DNA of 64,000 bases from Selenomonas sp. AE3005 (GCF_905233635.1 NZ_CAJODG010000004.1:48955-112954), one strand, 5' to 3'; shown: positions 34,082-43,656, counted from the stretch's first letter. Program-made: numbers and translations. The notes: a model not told the origin generated them from the sequence alone.

Positions 34082-36154
34082 ATGAAGAACTATAAGAGTG
34101 CTAATATCCGCAACATAGCTGTAACTGGACATGGTAAAACCGGTAAGACCAGTCTTTTAGATGCCTGCCTGTTTAATACGGGCGTGGTAAAGCGCCTGGG
34201 AAGTGTCGAGGAAGGCACAAGTGCTTTGGACTACGAGCCTGAAGAAAGCAAACGCAAAATGACTATCAGCTCCAAGCTGGTGGCCTGCGAATGGCGCGAT
34301 TTTAAACTGAACTTCATCGACACACCGGGGTATCCTGATTTTGTGGGCGATGTGAAGGGTGCGATGGTGGCTGCTGACAGCGCCTTAATCGTTATTTCGG
34401 CCTCCTCGGGGATAAAATCCGGCACGGAAACGGCCTGGGCTTATGCCGAGGAAAACGACCTGCCACGGGCTTTCCTTATCAACAAGATGGACAGGGAGCA
34501 TGCTGATTTTGACGGCGTGGTGGAAGAACTGCGTGTACGCTTTGGCGATGGCGTCGTGCCTGTCCAGATTCCTATCGGCAAGGAGGCGGCCTTCCAGGGC
34601 GTAGTTGACCTGCTTGCCCTGCACATGAAGATTGTCACCCATGACAACGAAGTGGTGAAAAACGAAGTGCCCGAATACATCAAGGGGGATGTGGAAACAG
34701 CCCGGCAGAAACTCATTGAGGCGGTTGCCGAGTTTAACAACGAACTGCTTGAAAAATACATCGAAGGCGAAGAAATAACCGAGGTAGAAGTTGCTGCCGC
34801 CATGATTGAAGGCATTCAAGCCGGCAAGATTTTCCCGGTGTTCTGTGCCTCGGCCAAACAGAATATCGGTATCCGGCAGCTGATGAACGGTCTGGTAGAA
34901 TACATGCCCACGCCGTACTTCAAGGTTTCCATAGGTACAGACCCTGTCAGCGGTGAAATCAAGGAACGCCGTACAGAGGACGCTTTCTCGGCACAGGTGT
35001 TCAAGACCTCCGTTGACCCCTTTGTAGGACGGCAGAGTTTTATCCGGGTGTTGTCCGGAGATATGAAGGGGGACGCCAATTATTATAATGTGAATAAAAA
35101 AGGCGAGGAGCGCATAGGTACGATCTTCTCCATGCAGGGGAAACAGCAGGCTAATCTGTCTGTTGTGGCTGCCGGTGATATCGTAGTTACCACCAAGCTG
35201 CAGCAGGTGCGTACAGGCGACACGCTCTGCGATAAAAACGACATTATTCAGTACGAGGGTATCAGCTATCCCGAACCCATGCTGGAAATGGCTGTAACGG
35301 CCAGGAAAAAGGGTGAAGAGGACAAGGTCTTTGGCGCTTTGGCTAAACAGCAGGATGAAGATCCCACTATCAAGGTCATCAAGAAACCTGAAACCAGGGA
35401 AACGGTGGTCAAAGGTATTGGTGAGGTACATTTAGAGATTTTGGCTGAACAGCTCGAACGCAAATTCAGTGCGGAAATGGTATTGTCTGAGCCCAAAGTG
35501 GCGTACCGGGAAACTATCCGCAAGAGCGTACAGGTGCAGGGACGTCACAAGAAACAGAGCGGTGGTCATGGCCAGTTTGGCGATGTATGGCTCGAAATCA
35601 GTCCGCAGCCGGCCGGTGAGGGGAATGTCTTTACGGAAACAATTTTCGGCGGCAGTGTACCGCGCCAGTACATTCCGGCCGTGGAAAAGGGCACAGAAGA
35701 GGCTCTGGCAGCCGGTGTAATGGCAGGCTACCCCGTGGTGGATGTAAAGGTCAACCTCTATGATGGTTCTTATCACTCTGTTGACTCGTCAGAGGCGGCC
35801 TTTAAGACGGCAGCAGCCATTGCTATCCGCAAGGGCGTTATGGATGCATCGCCGATACTTTTGGAACCGATTGACACCATTCGCGTGCTTACGCCGGAGT
35901 ACTACATGGGCGATGTCATGGGTAAACTCAACAGCAAGCGCGCCCATATCCTTGGTGTTGACAGCAAGGGTAAGGATATGAGTGAGATTTCGGCGCTGAT
36001 TCCCGAGGCTGAGCTCTACCGCTTTGCCACGGATTTGCGTTCGCTGACGCAGGGGCGCGGCTCCTACAGCCTGGAATTTACTCGTTACGAGCCTGTGCCG
36101 GAACGGGAGGCTGTCAAGATTGTAGAAGAACGCGGCAAACGCAACAGCGAATAA
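34082..36154 (+). CDS. Elongation factor G-like GTPase (FusA paralogue)
   Basis: This 690-residue protein has the five-domain EF-G layout: GTPase (to about residue 270) with DTPGYPDFVGDVKGA and LINKMDREHADFDG, domain II, and domains III-V (VKGIGEVHLEILAEQL, GGSVPRQYIPAVEKG). The P-loop reads GHGKTGKTSLLDA rather than the canonical AHIDAGKTTT form, and the effector loop is DYEPEESKRKMTISS, which places it with the EF-G-like paralogues rather than the housekeeping fusA. It stands alone, not in the str operon. The role may be ribosome recycling or stress; not determinable here. ATG 34082 has GGAGGGA seven bases ahead. Confidence 0.88.
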   Translation: MKNYKSANIRNIAVTGHGKTGKTSLLDACLFNTGVVKRLGSVEEGTSALDYEPEESKRKMTISSKLVACEWRDFKLNFIDTPGYPDFVGDVKGAMVAADSALIVISASSGIKSGTETAWAYAEENDLPRAFLINKMDREHADFDGVVEELRVRFGDGVVPVQIPIGKEAAFQGVVDLLALHMKIVTHDNEVVKNEVPEYIKGDVETARQKLIEAVAEFNNELLEKYIEGEEITEVEVAAAMIEGIQAGKIFPVFCASAKQNIGIRQLMNGLVEYMPTPYFKVSIGTDPVSGEIKERRTEDAFSAQVFKTSVDPFVGRQSFIRVLSGDMKGDANYYNVNKKGEERIGTIFSMQGKQQANLSVVAAGDIVVTTKLQQVRTGDTLCDKNDIIQYEGISYPEPMLEMAVTARKKGEEDKVFGALAKQQDEDPTIKVIKKPETRETVVKGIGEVHLEILAEQLERKFSAEMVLSEPKVAYRETIRKSVQVQGRHKKQSGGHGQFGDVWLEISPQPAGEGNVFTETIFGGSVPRQYIPAVEKGTEEALAAGVMAGYPVVDVKVNLYDGSYHSVDSSEAAFKTAAAIAIRKGVMDASPILLEPIDTIRVLTPEYYMGDVMGKLNSKRAHILGVDSKGKDMSEISALIPEAELYRFATDLRSLTQGRGSYSLEFTRYEPVPEREAVKIVEERGKRNSE

Positions 36155-36156
36155 AA

Positions 36157-36184
36157 AAATCCCGGTTGCTTGAACCGGGAGGTG
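36157..36184. terminator. Bidirectional terminator, EF-G paralogue / DUF441 gene
   Basis: Stem TCCCGGTT with AACCGGGA around GCTTG, preceded by a run of A, which acts as the T-run for the minus-strand gene. Confidence 0.7.
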
Positions 36185-36189
36185 AAAAC

Positions 36190-36645
36190 TCAGCTAAAGA
36201 GTTTTCCCAGATATAAAACAAAATAGGTAAGGCCGCCGGCGATTAACGGGCCCACGGCCACACCGTTGAACAGGAGCACTCCTGCCATAGTACCGATGAT
36301 AAGTGCCGGTATTATGTCGGGAGTGCTTTTTAGTAAGTCTACGCCACTGCCACCGGCTACGGCGGCCAACAGTCCGGCAACGATGGCGATAATCCCCGCA
36401 TGAGTACGGAAAGCCTCCAGCATGGTGTGAATCGTGATGGTACCGTTGGCAATTGGCACGAGAATGGCCGCCGTCAGGATTATAATGCCCCAGTTAAGCC
36501 CCTGCGAGCCAAGCGTGTTCAGCAGAGAGGTCAGCCCCAGCACCTTCAGCCCCAGAACAATGGCTGCGGCATAGAATACCGTCATATTATGCCCAGCCAG
36601 ACTCAGCAGCAAAATTGCCCCAAGGGTGATATATTCGATGTACAA
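36190..36645 (-). CDS. DUF441 (UPF0756) membrane protein
   Basis: This 151-residue four-helix membrane protein matches the UPF0756/YeaL family: GHNMTVFYAAAIVLGLKVLG, GLNWGIIILTAAILVPIANG, AVAGGSGVDLLKSTPDIIPA and GVAVGPLIAGGLTY. No function is known. TTG 36645 has AAAGGAG ten bases ahead; a TTG three codons upstream (36654) abuts that site. It is convergent with the EF-G paralogue. Confidence 0.85.
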   Translation of the reverse strand: MYIEYITLGAILLLSLAGHNMTVFYAAAIVLGLKVLGLTSLLNTLGSQGLNWGIIILTAAILVPIANGTITIHTMLEAFRTHAGIIAIVAGLLAAVAGGSGVDLLKSTPDIIPALIIGTMAGVLLFNGVAVGPLIAGGLTYFVLYLGKLFS

Positions 36646-36763
36646 ACTTATCAAACTCCTTTGTATGAAGATATGACCTTATTATACATGGTTGATGTGT
36701 TTTGTAAATAGATAATGCCTTTAGCAGGAAAAATATAAGCAAGTAAAGAAATATGACGTAGGT

Positions 36764-36953
36764 TAGGGCGTGTTGATTAATTCAATCCACCCATCTTCAC
36801 AGACATTGACTGTCCCTGCTGCGTTGACAAATCCTCGACATAGCACCGCCCTAAAGGACTAGCTTCGCGTCGCTATGCCTGCGGTTTGTCGCCTTGCAGA
36901 GAATAGCCACTATCTGCAAATCTGGGCGAATCTCATTTAATCAACACGCCCTA
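36764..36953. mobile_element. MITE-like element with 17-bp terminal inverted repeats
   Basis: A 190-bp stretch is bounded by perfect 17-bp inverted repeats (TAGGGCGTGTTGATTAA at 36764-36780 and its complement at 36937-36953). It has no coding potential. The interior is itself an imperfect palindrome (CTGCTGCGTTGACAAAT near 36818 against the complement of 36874-36899). The outermost TA could be a target duplication, as with IS630/mariner-type elements. It occupies most of the 343-base gap between the DUF441 gene and the DUF3298 gene; bases 36646-36763 are AT-rich and would hold the DUF441 promoter. Confidence 0.8.
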
Positions 36954-36988
36954 GTAAGAGCAGAAAAATATTAGAAGGAGGAGATATT

Positions 36989-38212
36989 GTGCTGAGGAAA
37001 GTAAAACTTCGTGGAGTCCTTTGTGCCGGCGTAATTGCGGCCCTGTTGGCTGGCAGCTGCGCGGAGGCAGCGCCGCGGGCGATTTGCGGTTTTTATAAGC
37101 AAATTCGTCAGCAAACTTACATGGACATGGATGCACGGGGGGAGTATGAAATTTTGGAAGAACGGTGGGGCGGTCTGGCGGCGGATAAAGAACTGACGGC
37201 CCGTTTCCCAGCATTGAGCAAAGCTATTGAACAGCGGACTAAAGCTGACTGGGCACACATGGAAAAGCAGCGCAGGAAGATGAAGGTCGAGGCTGTCCAG
37301 TTTCGTGAAGAAAGCCCCGCTTATTATCATCCCTTTGCTCAGGATATGGATGTTATCATGCGCCGGGCGGATGATGCTGTGGTCAGCTATCTGGAAATGG
37401 AATATACGAATGGCGGCGGAGCACATGGTATGTACGGCTGGCAGGGGGTAAATTTTAACTCCATGACAGGTGAAGAGCTGGCGCTTTCCCATGTCGTAAA
37501 GGACCTGGGCAGGTTTACGGATATCATCATTGCCCAGCTGCAGAAGGAATATCCTCAGGCCAGTTTCTTTGATATGGAAAAGACCGTACGCAACAGGGCC
37601 ATGATGGGACGGCTTAACTGGACTATAGACCCTCGGGGTGTGACCGTATACTTTAATCCCTATGGGATAGCCTCTTATGCTGATGGTCTGCTGCAAACTA
37701 CAGTATTGTTCAAGGAACAGCCACAGCTCTTCAATGAGGCCTATCTGGAAACGGCAGACGCTTACGCCCAGCCTTTCCCAACTTATTATCCGTTGGTTAC
37801 TTCCCTCAGGGATAATGACAAACGTGATGTGCTGTCGGTTGACCAGGGAGAGGGTAAGGTAACTGTCATCCTTAATGGCCGGAAATATGATTTTGACGCA
37901 CAGCTGACCAAGCTGCAGCCGGTACTGGTGCACATGGTGAACAAGGATAACTTCCTCTATATTGACGGACAGACGCCGGAGGGCAGCCGCCTGACGCTCG
38001 TGCTTAAAGTGGCTAAAGGGAAGGTGCAGCATGTGGGGACGCTGCCGTACACGTTTATGCATACGATAGCCGTTTCACCAGCAGAACAGCGGTACTGGCA
38101 GTTTATGACCAATCCCGATGGTTTCTATATAGACCGTGTGGTGCCTCTGGGAAATTCGTCGAAAACAGATACCTGCGCAGTTGGCAGTGATGGGCAGCTG
38201 ACCTTTGGCTAA
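36989..38212 (+). CDS. Exported DUF3298 (RsiV-like) protein
   Basis: This 407-residue protein has a signal peptide (VLCAGVIAALLAGSCAEA) and, from about residue 100, the DUF4163-DUF3298 arrangement: VSYLEMEYTNGGGAHG and NFNSMTGEELALSHVVKDLG are the family signature. Such domains occur in the anti-sigma factor RsiV and in PdaC. Without an N-terminal anti-sigma domain it is probably a free periplasmic protein. The last 130 residues are unlike known domains. GTG 36989 has AAGGAGGA seven bases ahead. A MITE ends 36 bases upstream. Confidence 0.78.
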   Translation: MLRKVKLRGVLCAGVIAALLAGSCAEAAPRAICGFYKQIRQQTYMDMDARGEYEILEERWGGLAADKELTARFPALSKAIEQRTKADWAHMEKQRRKMKVEAVQFREESPAYYHPFAQDMDVIMRRADDAVVSYLEMEYTNGGGAHGMYGWQGVNFNSMTGEELALSHVVKDLGRFTDIIIAQLQKEYPQASFFDMEKTVRNRAMMGRLNWTIDPRGVTVYFNPYGIASYADGLLQTTVLFKEQPQLFNEAYLETADAYAQPFPTYYPLVTSLRDNDKRDVLSVDQGEGKVTVILNGRKYDFDAQLTKLQPVLVHMVNKDNFLYIDGQTPEGSRLTLVLKVAKGKVQHVGTLPYTFMHTIAVSPAEQRYWQFMTNPDGFYIDRVVPLGNSSKTDTCAVGSDGQLTFG

Positions 38213-38213
38213 C

Positions 38214-38242
38214 TTGATTTTTGCCCTTATTTATGCTAGGAT
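38214..38242 (+). promoter_or_regulatory. Promoter for the rib operon
   Basis: TTGATT (38214-38219), 17 bases, TAGGAT (38237-38242) with TG one base before it (extended -10). Confidence 0.55.
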
Positions 38243-38256
38243 AATGCATAGAGATT

Positions 38257-38432
38257 TGTCTTTGAGGCGGGGGGCAGTTCCCCACCGGCGGTATAGCCCG
38301 CAAGCCTGAGCGTTCAGGCACGATTCGGTGAAATTCCGGAGCCGACCGTATAGTCGGGAGGAGAAAAGGCATGTTGTTTTTTGCATGCAAAAGCAGCCAT
38401 CGTGAGGAAAATCTTCGCGGTGGCTTTTTGTT
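38257..38432 (+). promoter_or_regulatory. FMN riboswitch (RFN element) with terminator
   Basis: The aptamer, about 38257-38373, shows the conserved blocks GGGGGGCAGTTCCCCACC, CGGCGGTATAGCCCGC, GATTCGGTGAAATTCCGGA and CGACCGTATAGTCGGGAGGA. A terminator stem follows at about 38395-38425 (AGCCATCGTGAGGA with TCTTCGCGGTGGCT, several G-T pairs) with TTTTT. FMN binding should terminate transcription of ribD-ribE-ribBA-ribH. Confidence 0.95.
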
Positions 38433-38485
38433 TTCTTATGGTCTCATTCACAAACCTTAATTTCTTAGAATTTGAGGTGATGAAT

Positions 38486-39580
38486 TTGCAGGATGAAGAA
38501 TTTATGCAGGAGGCTTTGCGGCTGGCTCGTAATGCTGCCGGCCGGACGTCGCCTAATCCTTTGGTGGGAGCGGTGATTGTCCGGGAGGGGCGCATAGTTG
38601 GTGCCGGCTGGCACCGTAAGGCTGGTACGCCTCATGCTGAGATTCACGCGCTGAACATGGCCGGGAACCTGGCAAAAGGTGCTACGCTCTATGTGACGCT
38701 GGAACCCTGCTCGCATTATGGCCGTACCGGCCCTTGTGCTGAGGCGGTTGTCAAGGCTGGGATTAAGCGCGTGGTTATCGGCATGGGTGACCCTAATCCC
38801 AAGGTGGCCGGCAAGGGTATAGCCATTCTGGAACGGGCCGGCATTGAAGTGCGCTGTGGCGTCTTGGAAGATGAGGCTCGCGCACTCAATGAAGTGTTCC
38901 TGAAATGGATAGCCACGCAAAAGCCCTTTGTGGTGCTCAAAACAGCCATGAGTCTTGATGGCAAGATTGCCACGTATACGGGAAAATCCCAGTGGATTAC
39001 CGGTGAGGCGGCAAGGCAGCGTGTCCATGAGTATCGGGATACCTATGATGGCATCATGGTGGGCATTGGCACGGTGCTGGCGGATAATCCGAGTCTTACG
39101 GCGCGGCTGCCAGACGGGCAGGGCAAAAATCCTGTGCGCATCGTCGTGGACAGTAAGGCCCGTACGCCCCTTGACGCTAACCTGGTGACCGATGGTGCGG
39201 CGCTGACCATCATTGCAGTGACGGCCAAGGCACCGCAGGAGCGTGTGCAGGCGCTTAAGGATAAGGGGGTAGCCATTATGGTTGCCGGTGACGGCGAACA
39301 GGTGGATATGAACCTGCTTATGCAAAAGCTCGGTGAAATGGAAATTTGCTCGGTGTTTGTCGAAGGCGGCGGACAGGTGAATTTTTCCCTGCTTAAAGCC
39401 GGACTGGTGGACAAGGTTCATGCTTTTATTGCGCCGAAACTCATTGGCGGCCGGGAGGCGTTGACACCGGTCGAGGGCGCAGGTTTTGCCGAACTTACAG
39501 AGGCGGTAGAGCTTGAACGCACTACGGTAGAAACTATCGGCCAGGATATTTTGCTGACCGGTTATGTAAAAGGGCGGTGA
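38486..39580 (+). CDS. ribD: Bifunctional riboflavin deaminase/reductase
   Basis: This 364-residue protein catalyses deamination and ribosyl reduction of the pyrimidine intermediate. The deaminase domain has TPHAEIHALNMAG and the zinc Cys in LEPCSHYGRTGPCAEAV; the RibD_C reductase domain begins FVVLKTAMSLDGKIAT and includes VEGGGQVNFSLL. TTG 38486 has GAGGTGAT just upstream at good spacing; ATG 38480 is two codons earlier but nearly touches that site. The frame is open to 38381 inside the riboswitch, which is not translated start evidence. Confidence 0.95.
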   Translation: MQDEEFMQEALRLARNAAGRTSPNPLVGAVIVREGRIVGAGWHRKAGTPHAEIHALNMAGNLAKGATLYVTLEPCSHYGRTGPCAEAVVKAGIKRVVIGMGDPNPKVAGKGIAILERAGIEVRCGVLEDEARALNEVFLKWIATQKPFVVLKTAMSLDGKIATYTGKSQWITGEAARQRVHEYRDTYDGIMVGIGTVLADNPSLTARLPDGQGKNPVRIVVDSKARTPLDANLVTDGAALTIIAVTAKAPQERVQALKDKGVAIMVAGDGEQVDMNLLMQKLGEMEICSVFVEGGGQVNFSLLKAGLVDKVHAFIAPKLIGGREALTPVEGAGFAELTEAVELERTTVETIGQDILLTGYVKGR

Positions 39581-39584
39581 GCGA

Positions 39585-40226
39585 TTGTTTACAGGCATAA
39601 TTGAAGAGGTGGGGCAGGTTGCCCGTATCGGTGGCGGCAGTCTTGTCATTAACTGCGCGAAGGTAATTGAAGATGTGCAGTTGGGCGACAGCATTGCGGT
39701 CAACGGCGTATGTCTGACGGTCACACATTTTGACAAGTCAGGTTTCACGGCCGATGTAATGCCGGAAACAGTGCGCCGCACATCACTGGCGGAACTCAAA
39801 AAGGGCAGCCCCGTGAATTTGGAACGGGCGTTGACACTGGCCAGCCGCTTAGGCGGTCATATCGTCAGCGGTCATATTGATGGTACCGGCGAGATTATCA
39901 AATTTGCCGATGAAGGCAATGCCATTTTGATGACGGTGAGCGCAGACAGCAGTCTTTTGCGCTATATCGTGGAGAAAGGCTCTGTGGCACTGGACGGCAT
40001 CAGCCTGACGGTGGCCAAGGTGACGGACAGCGATTTTACTGTAAGCCTGATTCCCCATACGCGGGAGGTCACGAATCTGGGCAGTAAAAAAACAGGCAGC
40101 CCCATCAATATTGAAACGGATGTGCTGGGCAAGTATGTGGAAAAAATGCTCAAAGGCAGCAGTTCCGCGCCAGCTAAGGCACAAAGCAATATGACCCTTG
40201 ATTTTTTGAGGGAAAACGGATTTTAA
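39585..40226 (+). CDS. ribE: Riboflavin synthase, alpha subunit
   Basis: This 213-residue trimeric enzyme dismutates dimethyl-ribityllumazine to riboflavin. It has two lumazine-binding domains: [14 protein letters not shown] with [13 protein letters not shown], and [14 protein letters not shown] with [13 protein letters not shown]. The TTG start follows GGTGAGCGA and lies four bases after ribD. Confidence 0.96.
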   Translation: MFTGIIEEVGQVARIGGGSLVINCAKVIEDVQLGDSIAVNGVCLTVTHFDKSGFTADVMPETVRRTSLAELKKGSPVNLERALTLASRLGGHIVSGHIDGTGEIIKFADEGNAILMTVSADSSLLRYIVEKGSVALDGISLTVAKVTDSDFTVSLIPHTREVTNLGSKKTGSPINIETDVLGKYVEKMLKGSSSAPAKAQSNMTLDFLRENGF

Positions 40227-40241
40227 GCAAGGAGATATAAT

Positions 40242-41453
40242 ATGTCAGATTTTGCAACGGTTGAACAGGCAATCGAAGATATAAAAAATGGTAAAATGAT
40301 TGTGGTGGTCGATGATGAGGACCGCGAAAACGAAGGTGATTTGATTGTTGCTGCGGCTACGGTTACGCCGGAAGATATCAACTTCATGGCAACTTATGCC
40401 AAAGGCCTTATTTGCACGCCGATTGATGGCAAGCGTCTTGACGAGCTCAATATCGGTCAGATGGTGGTAAATAATACGGATAATCACGAAACGGCGTTCA
40501 CGGTATCGATTGACGCTTTCGATACGGAAACAGGTATTTCTGCTTATGAACGCTGCCAGACCATCCGTCTGCTCTTGGATCCCAAGGCCAAGGCGTCGAG
40601 TTTCCGCCGTCCGGGCCATGTATTCCCCCTGCGTTCGGTAGAGGGCGGCGTACTGCGCCGGGCTGGACATACGGAAACGACCACGGATTTGGCACGCCTG
40701 GCCGGTTTTTATCCCGCAGGTCTTTGCTGCGAAATCATGGATGATGACGGGCATATGATGCGCACGCCGAAACTCATTGAGTTTGCCAAGGAACACAATC
40801 TCCACATGATTACGGTAAAATCCCTGATTGAATACCGTAAGCGTACGGAATCTTTCGTGCAGAAGGTAGCTGATGTGGATTTTCCGAGCAAGTTCGGCCA
40901 TTTCCGCATTAAGTCCTATGAAAGCAAGCTCGATGGCAAGTGCCATCTGGCTATTGTCAAGGGCGATGTGGAAGGTAAGAAGGACGTGCTCGTACGCGTG
41001 CATTCCGAATGCCTGACTGGCGATGCTCTTGGGTCCCTGCGCTGCGACTGCGGCGACCAGCTCCATGCAGCCTTGGAAAAGATTGAAAAGGCCGGCGAGG
41101 GAGTTGTCCTCTATATGCGTCAGGAAGGCCGCGGCATTGGCCTGGCCAACAAGATGCGCGCCTATGCCCTGCAGGACAATGGCCGTGATACGGTAGAGGC
41201 CAATGTGGAACTGGGCTTTGCCCCGGATTTGCGCGATTATGGTATCGGCGCCCAGATTCTTGCGGATTTGGGGCTGACGAGTATCCGCCTGATGACCAAC
41301 AATCCGGCTAAGCGTGCAGGACTTGAAGGTTACGGCCTGACCATCACGGAGCGCGTGCCGCTGATGATTCATGCCAACAAGTTCGACAAGAAGTATCTGA
41401 CCATCAAAAAGACGAAGATGGGCCATCTTTTAAATGATGACACTTTAAAATAA
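40242..41453 (+). CDS. ribBA: DHBP synthase / GTP cyclohydrolase II
   Basis: This 403-residue bifunctional enzyme supplies both riboflavin precursors. The RibB half has [17 protein letters not shown] and [19 protein letters not shown]; the RibA half (from about residue 207) has the zinc triad in [20 protein letters not shown] and [18 protein letters not shown] precedes the ATG. Confidence 0.97.
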   Translation: MSDFATVEQAIEDIKNGKMIVVVDDEDRENEGDLIVAAATVTPEDINFMATYAKGLICTPIDGKRLDELNIGQMVVNNTDNHETAFTVSIDAFDTETGISAYERCQTIRLLLDPKAKASSFRRPGHVFPLRSVEGGVLRRAGHTETTTDLARLAGFYPAGLCCEIMDDDGHMMRTPKLIEFAKEHNLHMITVKSLIEYRKRTESFVQKVADVDFPSKFGHFRIKSYESKLDGKCHLAIVKGDVEGKKDVLVRVHSECLTGDALGSLRCDCGDQLHAALEKIEKAGEGVVLYMRQEGRGIGLANKMRAYALQDNGRDTVEANVELGFAPDLRDYGIGAQILADLGLTSIRLMTNNPAKRAGLEGYGLTITERVPLMIHANKFDKKYLTIKKTKMGHLLNDDTLK

Positions 41454-41478
41454 TTTACGAATACGGGAGGAAATGACA

Positions 41479-41946
41479 ATGGCAAATATTATTGAAGGTT
41501 TTATTACCGCAAAAGATATGAAGGTGGGTATCGTAGTAGCCCGCTTTAACGAATTCATCACGAGCAAGCTCTTAGGCGGCGCGCTGGATGCCCTGCATCG
41601 TCATGAAGCCAAAGATGAAGATATTGATGTGGCTTGGGTTCCGGGCGCATTTGAGATTCCCGTGGTAGCCAAGAAGATGGCTGAATCCGGCAAGTATGAT
41701 GCCGTTATCGCTCTGGGCGCGGTTATCCGTGGTTCGACGACCCACTATGACTATGTTTGCAACGAGGTTTCCAAGGGTGTTGCCCAGGTTGGTATGCAGA
41801 CGGGCGTACCGACCATCTTTGGTGTGGTGACCACGGAAAACATCGAGCAGGCAGTGGAACGCGCAGGCACGAAGGCCGGCAACAAGGGGACGGACGCAGC
41901 TATGGCCGCTATGGAAATGGCAAACCTGCTGAAGAAAATCGGCTAA
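41479..41946 (+). CDS. ribH: 6,7-dimethyl-8-ribityllumazine synthase
   Basis: This 155-residue enzyme forms the icosahedral lumazine synthase. [53 protein letters not shown] and [15 protein letters not shown] are the active-site blocks, with the catalytic His in STTHYDY. ATG 41479 is eight bases after GGGAGG; ATG 41473 is too close to it. Confidence 0.97.
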   Translation: MANIIEGFITAKDMKVGIVVARFNEFITSKLLGGALDALHRHEAKDEDIDVAWVPGAFEIPVVAKKMAESGKYDAVIALGAVIRGSTTHYDYVCNEVSKGVAQVGMQTGVPTIFGVVTTENIEQAVERAGTKAGNKGTDAAMAAMEMANLLKKIG

Positions 41947-41970
41947 GTGTATTTAGGAGGCTGAAAGCAA

Positions 41971-42531
41971 ATGAAAATTGGCATTATCAGCGATACGCAT
42001 GGCCATGAAGGCGCATGGCAGACAGCTTTTAACAAGCAGTTCCATGATGCGGATATGATTCTTCATGCCGGTGATGTGCTCTATCATGGGCCGCGTAACC
42101 CGATGAAGGCCGACTATAATCCGGCCGGTCTTGTGGAGAAAATCAACAACTGCCCGGTGCCGGTCATCATTGCCAAGGGCAACTGCGATTCTTCCGTGGA
42201 CGCCAGCTGCTTAGAGCTGCCAATTGAGGCACCTTATGCCTATGTAGTGGCCGAGGGGCTGCGTATTATCGTTACGCACGGTGACGCAGTCATGACGGAT
42301 GCCGAAAAGGATAAATTGGCGGCGCATTTAAAGGCCGACCTCTTTATCAGCGGTCATATTCATACCACAGTGCTGGAAAAGCGTGGCAATACCGTGTTCC
42401 TGAATCCGGGTTCGGCGGCACTCTCTAAACGTGAGGACAAGCGCAACACCTTTGCGGTGCTGGACAAAAAGACGATTTCGATTTATGATATTGATACGGA
42501 CGAAGTTCTGGCAACTTATACGTTTGATTAA
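41971..42531 (+). CDS. yfcE: YfcE/MJ0936-type metallophosphodiesterase
   Basis: This 186-residue calcineurin-like enzyme has the five metal blocks: GIISDTHGHEGAW, ILHAGDVLYHG, IIAKGNCDS, IIVTHGD and FISGHIHT. YfcE homologues hydrolyse phosphodiesters; the natural substrate is unknown. AGGAGG precedes the ATG. It lies 24 bases after ribH and ends the rib transcript at a terminator. Confidence 0.92.
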   Translation: MKIGIISDTHGHEGAWQTAFNKQFHDADMILHAGDVLYHGPRNPMKADYNPAGLVEKINNCPVPVIIAKGNCDSSVDASCLELPIEAPYAYVVAEGLRIIVTHGDAVMTDAEKDKLAAHLKADLFISGHIHTTVLEKRGNTVFLNPGSAALSKREDKRNTFAVLDKKTISIYDIDTDEVLATYTFD

Positions 42532-42537
42532 CCAGCA

Positions 42538-42567
42538 GGCCTTCCTCGCAGGGGAGGGCCTTTATTA
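42538..42567 (+). terminator. Terminator after yfcE
   Basis: GGCCTTCC (42538-42545) pairs with GGAGGGCC (42553-42560, one G-T pair), then TTTATTATT. The next gene follows after 18 bases, so partial read-through is possible. Confidence 0.7.
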
Positions 42568-42584
42568 TTGAGGAGAAAGATGTA

Positions 42585-43463
42585 ATGAAAGACCATTTAG
42601 TAAAAGCCACGGCTGATGGTGTACGTATTTATGCGGCCGTGACCACGGATTTGGTAAATGAGGCTATCCGCCGTCATGACTGCTATCCGGTGGCAGCAGC
42701 AGCCCTCGGGCGCACGATGACGGGAGCGCTTTTGCTCGCCGCTAATCTTAAAAACAAGGAGGCCCTCACGGTAAAATTTGCCGGCGGCGGCCCCCTGGGG
42801 ATTGTGACCGCTGACGCTACGCCGGAAGGCTATGTGCGCGGTTATGTGGGCAATCCGCATGTGAACCTGCCGCTTAATGACAAGGGCAAGATTGATGTGG
42901 GCGGCGGTGTTGGCACGAATGGTACGGTATCCGTTACCCGTTTTACAGGCCTGAGAAATCCCATCACAGGCAGCTGTGAAATCACCGATGGCGAAATTGC
43001 TGACGACCTGACGAAGTATCTCTATGTTTCTGAGCAGACGCCGTCGAGTATTGGCCTGGGTGTTCTGGTTAATCCGGACTTTAAGTGCATTGGGGCAGGC
43101 GGCTTCTTCATTCAGCCGCTGCCGGACGCTACGGAGGAATGTATTTCAAAACTCGAGGCCAATCTGCAGAAGGTGAATTCCGTTTCGCATATGGTGGAAA
43201 ATGGCTATAGTGCCAAAGATATCATTGCGGAAATGCTGCAGGGCTTTGACATTAACTATATGTCGGAGACAGAACTGGCGTTTAAGTGCCATTGCTCTAA
43301 GGAAATGCTTTTTAACGTACTCATAAGTCTGGGCAAGGAAGATTTGGACAGCCTGGTGGCCGATGGTAAGGCTGAGGTTTCCTGTCATTTCTGTAATGAG
43401 AAATACGAATTTACCGGCGAAGAACTGCAGGAACTGGCGGCAGCGGCCGATAAAGTCCGCTAA
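42585..43463 (+). CDS. hslO: Hsp33 redox-regulated chaperone
   Basis: This 292-residue holdase is activated by oxidation. The C-terminal zinc switch is complete: FKCHCSKE and SCHFCNEKY give the C-x-C and C-x2-C pairs. The N-terminal domain (DHLVKATADGVRIYAAVTT, ALGRTMTGALLLAA) is typical. AGGAGAAAG precedes the ATG. An oxidative-stress chaperone is common in anaerobes of this group. Confidence 0.96.
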   Translation: MKDHLVKATADGVRIYAAVTTDLVNEAIRRHDCYPVAAAALGRTMTGALLLAANLKNKEALTVKFAGGGPLGIVTADATPEGYVRGYVGNPHVNLPLNDKGKIDVGGGVGTNGTVSVTRFTGLRNPITGSCEITDGEIADDLTKYLYVSEQTPSSIGLGVLVNPDFKCIGAGGFFIQPLPDATEECISKLEANLQKVNSVSHMVENGYSAKDIIAEMLQGFDINYMSETELAFKCHCSKEMLFNVLISLGKEDLDSLVADGKAEVSCHFCNEKYEFTGEELQELAAAADKVR

Positions 43464-43511
43464 ATCTACTACTTTCGTGGTAGGCTCAGGAAAGTTTCTA
43501 CTTTTGGGTAA

Positions 43512-43540
43512 TTGTATCATCACTTTGCTATGCTTATAAT
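43512..43540 (+). promoter_or_regulatory. Orphan promoter in the hslO-luxR gap
   Basis: TTGTAT (43512-43517), 17 bases, TATAAT (43535-43540). It points to a terminator 80 bases downstream with no open frame between. Confidence 0.6.
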
Positions 43541-43546
43541 AAACCA

Positions 43547-43656
43547 TGTCACTTGGGGAAGTGATGATATATAGCCTTCAAGAATGGGGAAGCCTTGCAG
43601 GTAGTGGAATTATATATTTTTGAAAAGCGCAGGTCTTGCATGTCCTGCGCTTTTGG
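43547..43656 (+). ncRNA. Putative small RNA of about 110 nt
   Basis: The segment lies between the orphan promoter and an intrinsic terminator (AAAAGCGCAGG with its complement, 43623-43654). Inside are a TCACTT-GGGG-AAGTGA hairpin and an AGCCTTC/GAAGCCT-like pairing. I see no match to 6S, SRP, tmRNA or RNase P motifs and no convincing open frame. Expression is inferred only. Confidence 0.4.

Noticed and set aside
34385..35431. 348-codon minus-strand open frame opposite the EF-G paralogue
   Set aside because: No ribosome site or recognisable domain; the plus-strand protein is complete.
38465..39799. 444-codon minus-strand open frame opposite ribD and ribE
   Set aside because: It crosses two certain genes and their boundary; no features of a real protein.
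40245..41426. 393-codon minus-strand open frame opposite ribBA
   Set aside because: It is a shadow of the well-identified ribBA; the translation has no family features.
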